Assembly (NCBI GenBank): GCA_905250115.1
Contig: CAJNOI010000246.1
Location: forward strand, 45,330 to 109,329
DNA: 64,000 nucleotides
Direction of reading: 5' to 3'
DNA from: Adineta steineri
Lineage: Eukaryota > Rotifera > Eurotatoria > Adinetida > Adinetidae
Under the pieces are notes generated by a model. That model saw only the letters and a list, made by a program, of their open reading frames with translations. It was not told the origin of the DNA and did not search any database. The position numbers and the translations under genes are program-made. Shown piece by piece: positions 1-12,220 of the stretch; positions within the stretch are counted from its first letter, which is position 1, and the number at the start of each line of letters is the position of its first letter.

Positions 1-352
1 TTAAATAATGTTTAAATGAAGTAAAGAAAACTTAAAACAAGATGATGATTCATTTTTATTCAATCTATATAAAATGCATTGTTTTAATCAATTCAACTTT
101 TGAACAAGCTAGTCATGTTTTTGCTTGAAAAATAACAACTTGAACTACAATTAGTTGTTTTTATTGTTGATGATATATTACTTTTTCTTGTTGTTAAGTG
201 GAAAAGAAAAAGCTTTTAAAATAATATATTTACTGAGAGAAAAAGAAAAGTTTTTCCCGTATTTTATTTTTTTAATTTATTTTTTCTTCTTCTAAAAAAT
301 GGAATATATAATAAAAGGAAATGGAAAATAAGAGCATACTTCATTTTAAAAA

Positions 353-714
353 ATGAAGACTATAGTGTATGCATATCTTTTACTCGTTTGCTTTACTGCC
401 AGTATTTTCTGTGGAAATTATACATATTATGGAGGTATAATAAAATACAATATCTTTTATATATTCTCTATAAATAAATTTTTTATGTTCGAATAGGTTT
501 TGCATATAATACCAATACTGGAACAGTAACAAATCAAACAATGAGCACCTGTGTCTGTCAATGTTTATTAACAAGTGGATGTTCAGGATTCACTTTTTTC
601 AATTCAAGTCGTACATGTGCCCTTCTTGCAGACCTAAATATTACTGAAGATGAAGTTAATTTAAATACCGATGCAACATTATTACTCGTCTCTGCTAATC
701 TTGTTTATTCTTAA
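353..714 (+). CDS. Small secreted Cys-rich (PAN/apple-like) protein
   Basis: Two exons, 353-434 and 497-714, joined across a 62-bp GT...AG intron give 99 residues. The first 20 or so residues (MKTIVYAYLLLVCFTASIFC) are a clear signal peptide, so the product is probably secreted. The mature part has a Cys cluster (CVCQC, then C..GFTFFNSS..C) that resembles the short half of a PAN/apple domain, which binds protein or sugar ligands in other families. There are N-glycosylation sites (NQT, NSS, NIT). Its length is only about one small domain. The PAN assignment is an inference from Cys spacing alone; the signal peptide and splice structure are seen directly. A TATA-like AT stretch lies upstream but no promoter can be called. 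Confidence 0.7.
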
Positions 715-1333
715 TAAAAAAAGAAAAGAAATATGGTGAAAAACATTAACAAATAATGGTTTATTTCAGTTGCTGTTGTTTCCTATTTTCTTCTAAATAA
801 AATTTTAATCATTATTGTCCTTTTTTTAATGAAAAAATGATAACAGGAGGTAATAAAAAACAACTGGCATTCAGGTGTTATGAAGAAATTAATATATTCA
901 TAATGTTAGTTAATTGAGTGCATATATATATGAGTAAAAAGAAGTTCTCAGTTCAGTTTGATCTTAATATACAATAACTTTCGAATATAATAGAAGGAAA
1001 AAGCAAGACAGATCTATGATGAAGTTAGATTATTCATGTCACGTCTTGTCACATAGATTTGTACACAAAAATAATCTGAAAACTATCTAGTAGCCAGCGG
1101 GAGTTGTTTATGTATAGATAAATATCTCAAATCATTGCACTGAACTAATAGCTAAATACCAAAACAACTTCTTTTTCTTTTCATTAGAATAATATGTTCG
1201 TCATTTTTTTTCAAACCAATAATCTATATCGTAAAAAAATGCGTCCTCTTTATTCGTTATACGTTCGAGGTATATACAAAAAAAAAAAAACAAACAAACA
1301 AATAAATCAATAATGTATTTTTTTCTTTTTCTT
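715..1333. other. Intergenic, no gene seen
   Basis: AT-rich spacer between convergent gene ends. It carries short T runs and an A-rich tract near 1270-1300. No coding exon or RNA gene was recognised. Confidence 0.6.
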
Positions 1334-3416
1334 TCACTTTATTGTAAATGTTGGATAGAATTTAACAACCGTTGGCGTTGGTCCATTTGTTAATAATTCA
1401 ATTTTTAATGGAGTTTTTTTAAATGATAAATCCGATGTTAGTTGATGTTGACTTGTACCAGTTGCAGCTGCATGAAATGTTGATAAAAGTGGATTACCTT
1501 TGATTCCACTACTACTAGCTGTACTACTATTTTCACGTTTTGAAAATTTTCTATGATGATCTATATGATGTGAATGTTGATAATATTGAACAACAGGATT
1601 ATCTCCACCAATACCAGCATTTCGTGCAATAATTAAACCATTTGATAAGAAAATATTCGTTTGTTTTGATCGACCAAAATGTTTTATTAAGTCCATAAGA
1701 CATGAACGAAAATTTTTTCCACATAATGAATAAAGAAAAAAATTTATTGAAAAATTTGTATAAAATAAATAAAATGTTAACATTTCAATAATTGATTCGT
1801 ATGAAGATTTTTCATCATATGTATCATCATTTGAAAAGAAAAAATAATAAACTTTTAATAGATGCATTGGAGTATTTAATAATAAAAATGTTGTTGAAAT
1901 AATCAATAACATTTTTGTTATACGTCGATGATATTTTGAACGTCGTAAACGATGTTCTAATAAATTATGTAAGATATATGTTGAAGGTTGAACATAATTA
2001 CGTTCTAATAAACGATCATATTGACCTGATTTAAGTATAATTAATGAATTAAATGTAACAATAGTTAAAAAAGGAATGATAAATGTTAGAAAAAAATCTA
2101 TTATATTCATTTGACGAGTAAAACGTAGCCAAGGACGTAATGTAACACAACGTGTTTCATATGGAGGTAATGTTGATCGTTCTGAATTCGTTATTTCAAT
2201 ACCCGATGTCCATAATGCTGGAGAATAAAGTAATAAAGCTAGTAATGTCAATAGAACAACGGCATAACGAGCACGTGTTGATGAATTATATTGTGAACGT
2301 TTTAATGGATAAGCAACAACAACAAAACGTTCAGTAGTAAATGCAACAGTAAACCTCAAATAGCAAAAAATAATAAAGATTATATGTACTTAAAAATCTA
2401 TTTATAATAAAAATTTCTAAGCATTAATTACATATCTGTCTCAGTATATTTCATTAAATATCGTCATTATATTGTTTATTCCTTGATTCATAGACTATAT
2501 TATTCTTCATAATCTCTATATATTACCTTGAATATATATCAAGGCTCAAAAACAAGAAAAACCTAATAGATATTTATTATAGCTATTAACCATCAAAATC
2601 TAACCACATGATATATTTCGTTTAACTATAATTCATATTAACAAAATCTTCTTATACTTTTTAGAACTAAAAGCGGAGTCACATAGTGTAAAAGGAATGT
2701 CTGATATAATTATATGTATGTTATCTCTATAAGTAAGCTTATGATATATTATTATCGTTATTTTAAATGCAGAAGAAACTCATCAATCTCTTTAAAAAAA
2801 CAATTGTTTTTGTTAGCTTCATTGTTTTATGGAAAAAATATGAAGATACACACAATCCATCAATTTAGACTGATTATACTAATAAAAAGGAAAACATAAT
2901 AATGTATTCAGGCATGTTTTTTTGACTTATGCTAAATTTATTGAAAAAGAACTTACCATACTGATAACGAACTAAAAACTGTCGTTAAATATACAGTGAA
3001 TTGACAAATTCCATTATTATGAAATATAAAAACATGTATATTTTCAAGCCAAATAAGTCCCAAACATAGTAGATAACCATTGTCAGATATAGAAAGAGCA
3101 GTTAAATATAAACTACAACTTAAACGTCTAAATGATATTAAGAGAAAAAAACAAATTAATTCAGTTTTTTTCTTCATTGTCTATCAGTATTATTTTTCTC
3201 ATACCTTAATTTACTTCGAACAAAAACATAACATGATATAGAATTACCAATAAAACCAAAAATGATAACAATTGCCATATAAACAACACCGAAACGTTTA
3301 AGTAAATGTTGAAAATATTTAATTGAATTTCCATTTGAATCGATATTCTGCATAGCTATCGTAGCTACTGATATAACAGATGAATCAGTATAGATGGTTG
3401 CATTTAGTCTTGGCAT
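1334..3416 (-). CDS. Rhodopsin-class (peptide-type) GPCR
   Basis: Three exons on the minus strand (3416-3205, 3127-2957, 2354-1334) give 467 residues. Introns are 77 and 602 bp; the second is long for this window. The N-terminus has N-glycosylation sites before TM1 (VVYMAIVIIFGFIGNSISCY, carrying the TM1 GN motif). TM2 has LTALSISDNGYLL and TM3 ends in ERF, in place of DRY, followed by VVVAYPLKRS. TM6 contains NTPMHLL and TM7 ends NFFLYSLCGKNFR, the NPxxY-equivalent. This pattern fits the invertebrate neuropeptide (FMRFamide-like) receptor group and a plasma-membrane location with Gq/Gi-type coupling. The ligand cannot be read from sequence. The C-tail is about 120 residues, Ser/Thr/His-rich. 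Exon junctions were set by reading frame and GPCR continuity. Confidence 0.88.
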
Positions 3417-4976
3417 TTTTATCTAAAGAATAAAAAGCAACATGAATTTTGGAATAATAACTATTCTTTTTTTTTCATTAGAAAGGATGAAAAAATAGTT
3501 TAAAAAGAGAGATCACAAAGTCCATAGATATTTATAATAATAAGAAGAAAAAAACAACAGACTATTTCTAAATTTATCGGATTATAACAAACAGTGTGGG
3601 TAGAAAGGACATGATTACTAATAGCTAACAGTGTGCATCTATCATGTTACTATATGTTCAATGGGATGCAAAAAAAGAGAAAAGAGAAAACTTACATATT
3701 CATCGTAGTGATGGCATAACTTATTCAGAAAAAGTAAGCAGGAGGATATTCCTAACAGCTAGATTCGTAAACAAAAGTATATATAATTGTTCTAGTTAGT
3801 TAATCAATAGAACAAAAGAATACAAAAGAAGTCGTTACTTTTAGACTTATAAAAACCTTCGATATGTCATCGAACTATTCATTTTACTTAGTTCGATTAT
3901 TAATCTATGTCTGATTATTTCTTAGATCTTATCAGTCTATTCTAATATAAATAAAAAAAAGAAGAAGAAAAGAAAAGAAGTGTATGCTTCAATACTTGTT
4001 GAATCAATTATATAAGAATCATAAGAAAACTCTCATGTGTCTATTTTCTACTCATTATATTTGTTCGTTCTCATCATCACATTTATTACTAGTGTTATTA
4101 CTAAAGGATACAATATCGTTTAAACGAGATTTTCTTCTCCTCCTTTGCTGTTCTTTCTCTTTACACTTAATGCATTCTTATGAACTTTATCGTGTACTCT
4201 GCATGCATTTTATATTATTAATCTGAATGGGATTCTTTAATGAACACAACAATACCTGATTCATGTGATGTACCTTAATAGGAAAATGACAAATATACAT
4301 AAATAAATTTCAAGAATATTTGTTTTAGACCTTATTAGCTAGTCCTTCATTGTCTTTATTCTCATTACCTTCTAACTAATTTATGTCATTTTAATTCTTA
4401 TAAAAAAAAACTAAACATAATGAAAAACAACGTCTTATTGACTTCAATTCATTCTTTGAATATTATTAATATTTTTCTCTATTATACATACATATATTTC
4501 GTACTTGTACGGGATTCATTGTTAAAGGAAGAAGACAAGGACATCATTTACTTTTCGAATATTTTATTTTTAATGAACCTCAAAAATAATTGACAAGAAA
4601 AGTAGAAGAAGAAGAAGAAGTAATATTTATGCGACTAGATTTTATGAATAGATATATATGTTCGGTTGCATGCAGATAGTGCACCTAAAGCATTAGATTA
4701 CCTGTCGTTGTCAAAAATTGTCTGTTTGCTTCAGGCGATATACGAGATAGATAAACATAATCTAGTGTAGCAATGACAAGCACACAGCAACTTCGAACAT
4801 ATGCGCATGCACTTATCATAAAAATGGATAATCGATATACTACTAGATGTAGTGTTGCCATTTATTTGTGCATTTAATATATCTTTTTGAACGACTGTCA
4901 TGACCATGAAAATTGATATTATGAACATGTCTTATTTACAAAAGATATGGGCGACATAGAAATGATATACAACAGC

Positions 4977-5056
4977 AATAGTAGTAGTAGGAGTAGCACT
5001 AGTAGTAGTAGTATTATTATTAATAATAGTGATAGTAAGAAGTAGAAGTAGAAATA
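4977..5056. repeat. Imperfect triplet repeat (GTA/ATT/AGA units)
   Basis: The tract runs through units of agt/gta, then att, then aga/agt, with a few interruptions. It is a simple-sequence microsatellite with no coding role visible. Confidence 0.8.
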
Positions 5057-5321
5057 GTGAAGCTTTTAGTGTCAAATGAGAAAAAAGTATAGGCACTACT
5101 ATCATCATAGAATCAAATCAAGGCCTTGACTAATTGAGACATACACATACATCATAGGCTAAGGCCGTCGATACCACACACGTCGACCAGTCTTTTTAGA
5201 AGAAGTTCACTTTCTCTTCTTTTCTCTTATATTCAACCTTCGCTTGTCGGCTTTGATTACACGACAGCATCAGAATGAAATACAGACAACTACTGTAGAA
5301 TACTATAATGGACAGACAAGT

Positions 5322-5356
5322 ATAAGGTGGAGTAGATATTGTAATCTCCACCTTAT
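5322..5356. repeat. 11-bp perfect inverted repeat (hairpin)
   Basis: ATAAGGTGGAG at 5322-5332 pairs with CTCCACCTTAT at 5346-5356 around a 13-nt loop. The arms are GC-richer than their surroundings. Function is unknown. Confidence 0.6.
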
Positions 5357-5983
5357 TATAATCTATATCAATCTACACGACTACTATTTCGATTAAATAT
5401 AATGAGTGTATGTTTCGCATGAATTGAAAGTGAACATTCATTGATGTTTGATAAAAAAAACATATCAGATTGTTTTTTATTGAAGGCTTGAAATATTCGT
5501 GTTTGAATAATGTTTCATAACACGTTTTTTGATATGTTAACTTTGAAAAAAATCGTTTTTATTCTAATGATTGTTCAATAGATTATATCATTTTAACTTA
5601 AGAGATACAAGGCACATGTATGATTGAACTATTAATAGAGCGAATAATATAGTGTCATATTGAGATTTGATCATATCTTAGATAAAAAGCAACATAATTT
5701 TTTTAATGAAAATACACAATGATGGACATATACTACTCTTATACATTGGTTAAGAAGACTTTTTTTCAATACATTCATCTATAGTTACGAAATAAGAGAT
5801 AGATTAGGTATGTGAATGCCAAAATATGAGCAAAGAACAAACATATAGTAGGCGTATAAGTACTTGAAACAATTGACGCTAATGAACGCCAATCACAAAT
5901 CTATTATAGGAAAACTTGCATTATTAATATGTCAACGCCATACAATTGAATGTTCTTATTGTATGCATGTGTATAGGAAAGAG

Positions 5984-6004
5984 AATATATATATATATAT
6001 ATAT
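5984..6004. repeat. (TA)n microsatellite
   Basis: About ten AT dinucleotide units in a row. Confidence 0.85.
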
Positions 6005-7885
6005 CTTCTATAAACGAATCAACGTCATACATCACAAATCCATATGTATGGATGTTAACATCAATATTGATAAAAATCTCTTGACAAAAACATCTTAATT
6101 TAATTTTCGTTATCTCATTGTACTCTCATAACTTCATGAACTTATAATTGACTATATTCATTAACTTCTCAATCAAGAATAAAAAGAATTGTATAGGATA
6201 TCTAACATTGAATATATATATATATACAATTATCTATGAATTTTTCTCTCATAGTACTGATATATCAATGACTTTCTCAATTGTAAGCTGAATACATGAA
6301 ACTTTTCATATAATCTATACACAGATGACATTTAGTTTTAAGTACAATCCTTCTTCTTTCTTTTTTATTAAAAACAAAAAATAAAATTGCATTATTTATG
6401 CTTTTAATTTGTTATTAAAAGTAAGTTCTTTATACTTCGTATAAGAAATGTAAAAGTATGATGAGTTCAATTTTATATTACTTTTTGATTTAATATCAAT
6501 ATTTTATTATTTTACTGCAATTATTCTTTTGTAATAAATTGAAAATAAAGAATTTTCTTTTATGAATTGTTTCTTTCACTCTCTGATCAATAATTTATAA
6601 CAACACTTATCATTTTTTTACTCAATGCCGCTTATATTTCGACTCGGAATATTATCATTGAATAAGAACAGTAATATCAATCAGTGAAATATATTCAACA
6701 GATATATTATTAGCTACTACTAACTAATCTTACTATTAAGGAATTATTAAGAAAAATTTACGTTCAAATTATTTGCTATTACAACTGAATAAATGACAAA
6801 AAACAGCTTCAATGAATAGTAATATGAGAAGATATTATTAGCAAGTCAAGTGTTTGTACTAATGCTTTGATTAAATAAAGATCAATCATATCTAGACCAA
6901 TGACTAATACAATCGAGTTAGTTAATAAGTAATTCTAAGAACGAGTATTTAAAAACAGATTCCTATGATTTTCATCTCTTCTAAAATTGAACTTACATAT
7001 TATTATGATTTCTAACTGAAACTTTTCCTAAAAATAGATTTATATCACTTAACAGATAGAATCGAAAACTTTTCTTTTGTTTAGACAAATAGATAAATAA
7101 TAATATAAACATACGTTTTAATTGTTGTTGAAAAAAGAGTTTTATAAAACAAAAATCGTCAGAAACTATTTGAATAAAAATATAAAATAGTGTCGAACGG
7201 TATTTATTAATAATACTAGTAATACATATTTCGATTTTTTGTTATTTATAGTAGATTATAGATCGTATCCATAATGGTCGTATGTCATAAAAGACTAAAA
7301 ACAACACTCTATCATAATTAACATCAAGATACTATTTTATCAGTATCAAAACAAAAACTCATCGTGTATGTTTACTTCCACTATACGTTGAAAGAATGAT
7401 GGAAATAACATGATAACTTCCTCTCCTCCTTCTCTATTACACCCTACTATCAATAGTACTATCCATGTATCGGATATTACCCTTATCAACAATTGATTTT
7501 TATGACACTAATTTTTCATTTGAAAATAGATTATAGATAAAAACAAAAACACTTCTGCTTCTTTTCTTCTAACAAGATAATTGTCCGATAGAAAAAAACA
7601 ATATCTATATATATATACGAAATTTGGTCATTTACAAGTAAATTTATTATCATTAATTTTTTTTTTATGAACTTTTTTTTAATTTTAATCTATTACAAAA
7701 AAGAAAGAAGAAGTAAACAAATAAGCAAACAAGCAAACGAAAGCATAGAAAAGATTGAAAGTCGACTGAATTTCATTTTTTTTTGTATCATTATGATCAA
7801 CTCATCGTAAATGGAAAGCAAGTTATTCAACAAGTAACACAACTGTACATAATAAAAAAAAAACAAACACAAATAATTGAAAAAA

Positions 7886-10800
7886 TCACAATGGTACTTC
7901 TTCGAATAAAGAAAATGGTTTTCGACGATATTCAAGAATTGATTCAAGCACCCAATCAGATGATACAAAATGTATTCCTAATGAACGGCATTGATCATAA
8001 TTATTACGTCTTTCAGAAACATATAACATATCACATAGAACAATAATTTGATATTTATCAAGTAAACGTTGTGTTACACATGTTATTATTTGACCACCAC
8101 ATGTTGTTATTAAATCTTCTAAACGTTCATTTGTCATTTGTATATCAGAATTTTCTGTACATTTTATCATAAAACAAATATTTTGAAAAAGTGAATGACG
8201 TTTTGATATTAAACGTGAACGATGCGGACCACCATGTGGATGAACATCCGTATCATCACCTTCAATTTCATAAGGTGATTCATCCATAAGACGATCACAT
8301 TTAACAGAATCTTGAATCCAACGGTATGATACACAATAGCAATGATGTGCAATAGCTTCAATTAATTTCATTGATAATGGTGAACGTAATGGATTATGTT
8401 CATCATTTGTTATTAAATGTGTTGTTCGAGAATCAATGGATGTTGTTTGACAAGCAGATGGATATTTTTCCAAAAATTTATCAACAAATTCCTAAAAGAA
8501 TAAATGTAAAATTCGTTTTTTGTTTTAAATAAATAAATAGAAAATCATACTATTTGATAAGCTTCAAGACATGTAACAGCAATAACAATTGGCCGATTAG
8601 GATCAGTCTAAATAATTTAAAATAATTCATTTGTACATCACAATAAAAAATGAATACATACGCGAAACAGAATTGGCACATCATCGGTATCCATTTCAGC
8701 GATTGTAATTGTTGCTGGTGTAATAACATTTCTTAGACTTGATTCATCGGTTAATGTAGAATTTTCTTTTGATAAAGAAAATTCATCATTTGATTTATCA
8801 GAAATAGATTTTTTTTGACCGGAATTATTGTTTATTTCATTTAAAGCTGCTAAGATTTGTTGTTCAGGATGAGCAAGTCTTTTATGTTTCTAAGAAAAAT
8901 AAAAAAAATTTTTTTATTATAATTTCATTCGAGCATCGCTAGAATCAGTCAGGGTTTTATTAATATAAATAATCGAATTATCTCTTTGATGATTTATATC
9001 TGTTGTTTAATTATTACAACAACATAAGATGTTTCTCTCTCATTTTTCTTAACAAACAACAGAATCTTCATAGAAATATAAACCTTATACATAAATTAGA
9101 GGATCGATTGATATAGATATTATACATAATAACAGTATGTTTAGTCTACATAGGATTTTATATTTGATTTGTTGTTTGTTATGTCTATGACAGATAAATA
9201 CTATAAATATTAGCTAATATAAATAAATCTATGGTAATTACAAGGCTGAAATAATTATTTGATTTATTATGATAAGATAATGAAATATGAAAGAAAATTA
9301 ATAAAATATATTGAGTACAATCTAATAAATTTTTATTTATTAGACAGTCTAGCATATTGGCCTTCAGCAGCATAACCTTCGAAATTAGTAAAAAGATTTT
9401 GATCGTTTTCTGAAAAGCCATTTGAACTGACTCGTAGAGAATTTTTCATTGAACCTAACCGATTAGCTGTAGGTTCGCATACAAAATATTTTCAAGTTTA
9501 CACACTACACTCTCTCATAGTAGAAGACCCTTTCAGAAGGTATAATGTACGCGGTGTAATAGAAGGTCTCCTTGATATACCTTGGTATATAACAAATTCA
9601 ATGTCAGACAATCATTATCAATAGATAAAATATGATTTCTGAATAATATGTATAGACAGATAATAAGATACAGATATACACACTAAACAAAAATCGATAT
9701 CACATTTACTCTGATCTTGCGCCAATAGATACAATCTATATATATCAAAGCATAGAGTGTGATGATGATTAAACAAAAGAAAAGAGAAGATAATGCGTGT
9801 ATGATAATACAGGTGATGACATACCGTGTCTTTACACTCCTGATTCTAATTATGAATAACCTAGGAAAACCCTGGATGAACCCTTGAAAACCAGGGAAAA
9901 GTTTTGTGGCTAAAATTCACGGAAAAATGTATGTCTTTTATTACGAGAAGGGCGATCCAGTAAATTTTTCATTCCGCTTACCTAAAATCCTAATCATTAT
10001 GATCACGAATCCAAAATATCTTTAACTATACTGGTTAAAGTAAAATCCTATATTACTTTATTTACTATATGTATCATATTACAACTTGCTAGACGGCATA
10101 TAATTGAAAAAAAACAAGATAAGAATAAATAGTTTCAATCACATATAGGATTGCTTATTTTGTAATACGACTTTACAGATACATTCTAAACAGTTTTATA
10201 ATTTACATCTATATTGAAAAGATTAATTAATATAACGACTAGTAAATAAAGCTAATATATTCTAAAAAGAATCGACTCAAGTTGCAATGGAAACATTATT
10301 TTATTTCTTCAAACTATTCTATTTAAATTTAAGTCTATTAGAAAACCAAATTTTTATCACAATCGATAGACTAAAATTCCAATACTATCTTTTCTAAGTA
10401 AGCTAATAATATTATATTAAAAACTTACTGAAAGATAATCTGTACGATAACGTTTATTGCAAATATTACATTTAGCTTTATTACGTTTTGAAGATTTTTT
10501 TGTTATTTGTTCATCCTGATCTATATTCCATTGTTTATTTAAAGTTTGTAATGGTTCGGTATCATCATCAAATACAACAACTATTGAAAAGCAAAAAATT
10601 AGCAATTATATGTTCATCAGAATTCTATAATTAACCTGATTGATCACGTATTATATTATCTTGAGGATCATTACTATCTTCATGATCACTTTTCTCATGA
10701 TTTTCTTCATTCATTTCCAATAAAGATTGATCTTGTTCATCTACTAATGGTGGTAGTTTTCCTTTATGAATATTTCTAATATGTACTAAGAAATTTGATC

Positions 10801-11701
10801 GTCTTGAATATTCATGATTGCATATTGAACAATATTTAGTTGGATCAATAGGTTTTTGTCGATTATTTACCCAAACAGATGGCCCAAATTTTTTCGGTAA
10901 TGGTAACGAATCTTTTGAAGTAGTTTTATGTTTATTTTCTAAATAAAAAAATTTTTTCAAATTAAGAAAATAAAATAAAATAATTACATACTTAAACGTT
11001 TAAGAGCTTTTGTTGATTTAGATTTTATATGTTCTATATTATTGTCATCATTATTATTATTAATATCCGGAATAGTTTCATTCTCTTCTAAAACTTTTTC
11101 CTCCTCCTCCTCCTCCTCTTCATCATCATAGATATAAATTGTTGAAAGTTGATCTTAAAAAAGAAAAAATCGTTATTATAAATAAATTCTTTTTTTTTTT
11201 CATTAAAACCTTTTGTCAAACGAGGAATACGAATGACTGGTTGAGCAGGTTTCGTATTTTTAACAACAGAATGTTCAACACGATGTGTACGTCGTTTTAA
11301 TTTATGAATTTCCCTCTGCATTCTATATAATATATTTGTCATTGTAATCATATATTGTTTATTAACTAATTGTGTATGATGAAAAAGTCTTTCAAAACGA
11401 GATCGACGTTTATTCGGCATATGTGAAAGATCATCTAGTAAGAAAAAATATATACTTTTGCATATTTTCAACAACATTTACTTTTTAAAGTTGATGATAA
11501 TATCCGATGACGATCTTTTAATGATTGTTCAATTGTACTTGTCGATGCAACTGATGATGGTGATGGTGTATTTTCATATGTATTTGTATCATTTATACGA
11601 ATTGATAAACGCGATGGATCAGGTGATGTATCACTACGAAATTTATTACAAAATTTTTTACATGAGGAATGTGGTTTTCGAACACCAGTGGATGTCGCCA
11701 T
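7886..11701 (-). CDS. C2H2 zinc-finger plus tandem BRCT protein (BRCA1-like BRCTs)
   Basis: Eight exons (11701-11482, 11434-11210, 11153-10992, 10938-10636, 10580-10429, 8889-8662, 8607-8551, 8491-7886) give 650 residues in one frame. Residues 239-260 form a C2H2 finger (C..C, X12, H-X4-H). A second finger begins CNIC at 341-344. It is completed only when exon 5 joins exon 6, whose first residues KHKRLAH supply H356 and H361; both sides are phase 0, across a 1.54-kb intron. Residues about 433-640 are two BRCT repeats. They match the BRCA1 layout (THLI..., VSYRWIQDSVK, EIEGD, GPHRSR linker, SSDWVLESIL). BRCA1 BRCTs bind phosphoserine in DNA-damage signalling. The serine pocket motif appears as AVT rather than SG, but the Lys equivalent (MKLIEAI) seems kept. 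The middle has an acidic Glu run. The alternative is two adjacent genes, with exons 6-8 the 3' part of a BRCT gene whose start is unseen. Confidence 0.75.
8890..10428 (-). other. 1.5-kb intron or intergenic spacer inside the ZnF-BRCT locus
   Basis: Bounded by a GTAAGT donor after exon 5 and a TTAG acceptor before exon 6 of the ZnF-BRCT model. It is about 25 times longer than the usual intron here. The open frame at 9185-9421 (minus) looks spurious. A segment near 9830-9990 is GC-richer than its surroundings and contains CCCTGG and CCAGGG arms; it may be a decayed insertion. Confidence 0.5.
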
Positions 11702-12220
11702 TTTTCCACTGAGAATAGAAAAGAAAAATGAATCTATTATAAATAGAATAAAAGAAAAACAACTATGTTTGTAAGATGAAGTTAAATTAAAATATTAAAA
11801 AGCCAAGGACAAAGTTTTGCTTATTTGGTTAAAACAGTCATTTTCATTTGTAAACGATGTTTGAAAAGAAAAATTTTGGTTTTTTTTTTTTTGTCATCTG
11901 AAATAAGAAAGAAAAATAGTAGCGAACGATAAAAAAAACACTAACATATAACTCTCTTCTGAAGGCTGTTTGTTACAAAAGACATTTAAAAAAGAAAAAT
12001 TTTTTTTTTGTTCTCTTTCTTTTTTTTTACGATAAAAATAACCAACATAGAAGCATTCATACACAAAATGCACACATCCATATAATGTTGTTTTTTCTTA
12101 TTTCTATTGCAGATGTTTGAAGAGTGAAAAAGAAGTAGAACAGACAATAAAGACGATGTGACAAAAAGTTTTCAATGAATATACACGATGCTTGATTTTT
12201 ATGAAAATACAACTGAACAT
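11702..12220. other. Intergenic between two minus-strand genes
   Basis: AT-rich spacer with T tracts and A-rich stretches. It should hold the 5' region of the ZnF-BRCT gene and the 3' end of the PAM2 gene. No further gene was recognised. Confidence 0.6.

Larger units (their letters stand above)
3417..7885. other. Long intergenic region without recognised genes
   Basis: About 4.5 kb of AT-rich DNA. Open frames here (for example 3984-4226 plus and 4731-4928 minus) are short, low in complexity and have no splice partners or recognisable domains. It holds a triplet repeat near 4977, an 11-bp inverted repeat at 5322-5356 and a TA microsatellite near 5984. It could contain regulatory DNA for the GPCR to its left. 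Confidence 0.55.

Noticed and set aside
9185-9421. Minus-strand open frame of 78 residues
   Set aside because: Low-complexity, hydrophobic and without domain or splice partners; it lies in the long intron of the ZnF-BRCT model.
9447-9476. Short inverted repeat GAACCTA...TAGGTTC, considered as a tRNA T-arm
   Set aside because: No acceptor stem, anticodon arm or box A could be placed around it; no tRNA was found elsewhere either.
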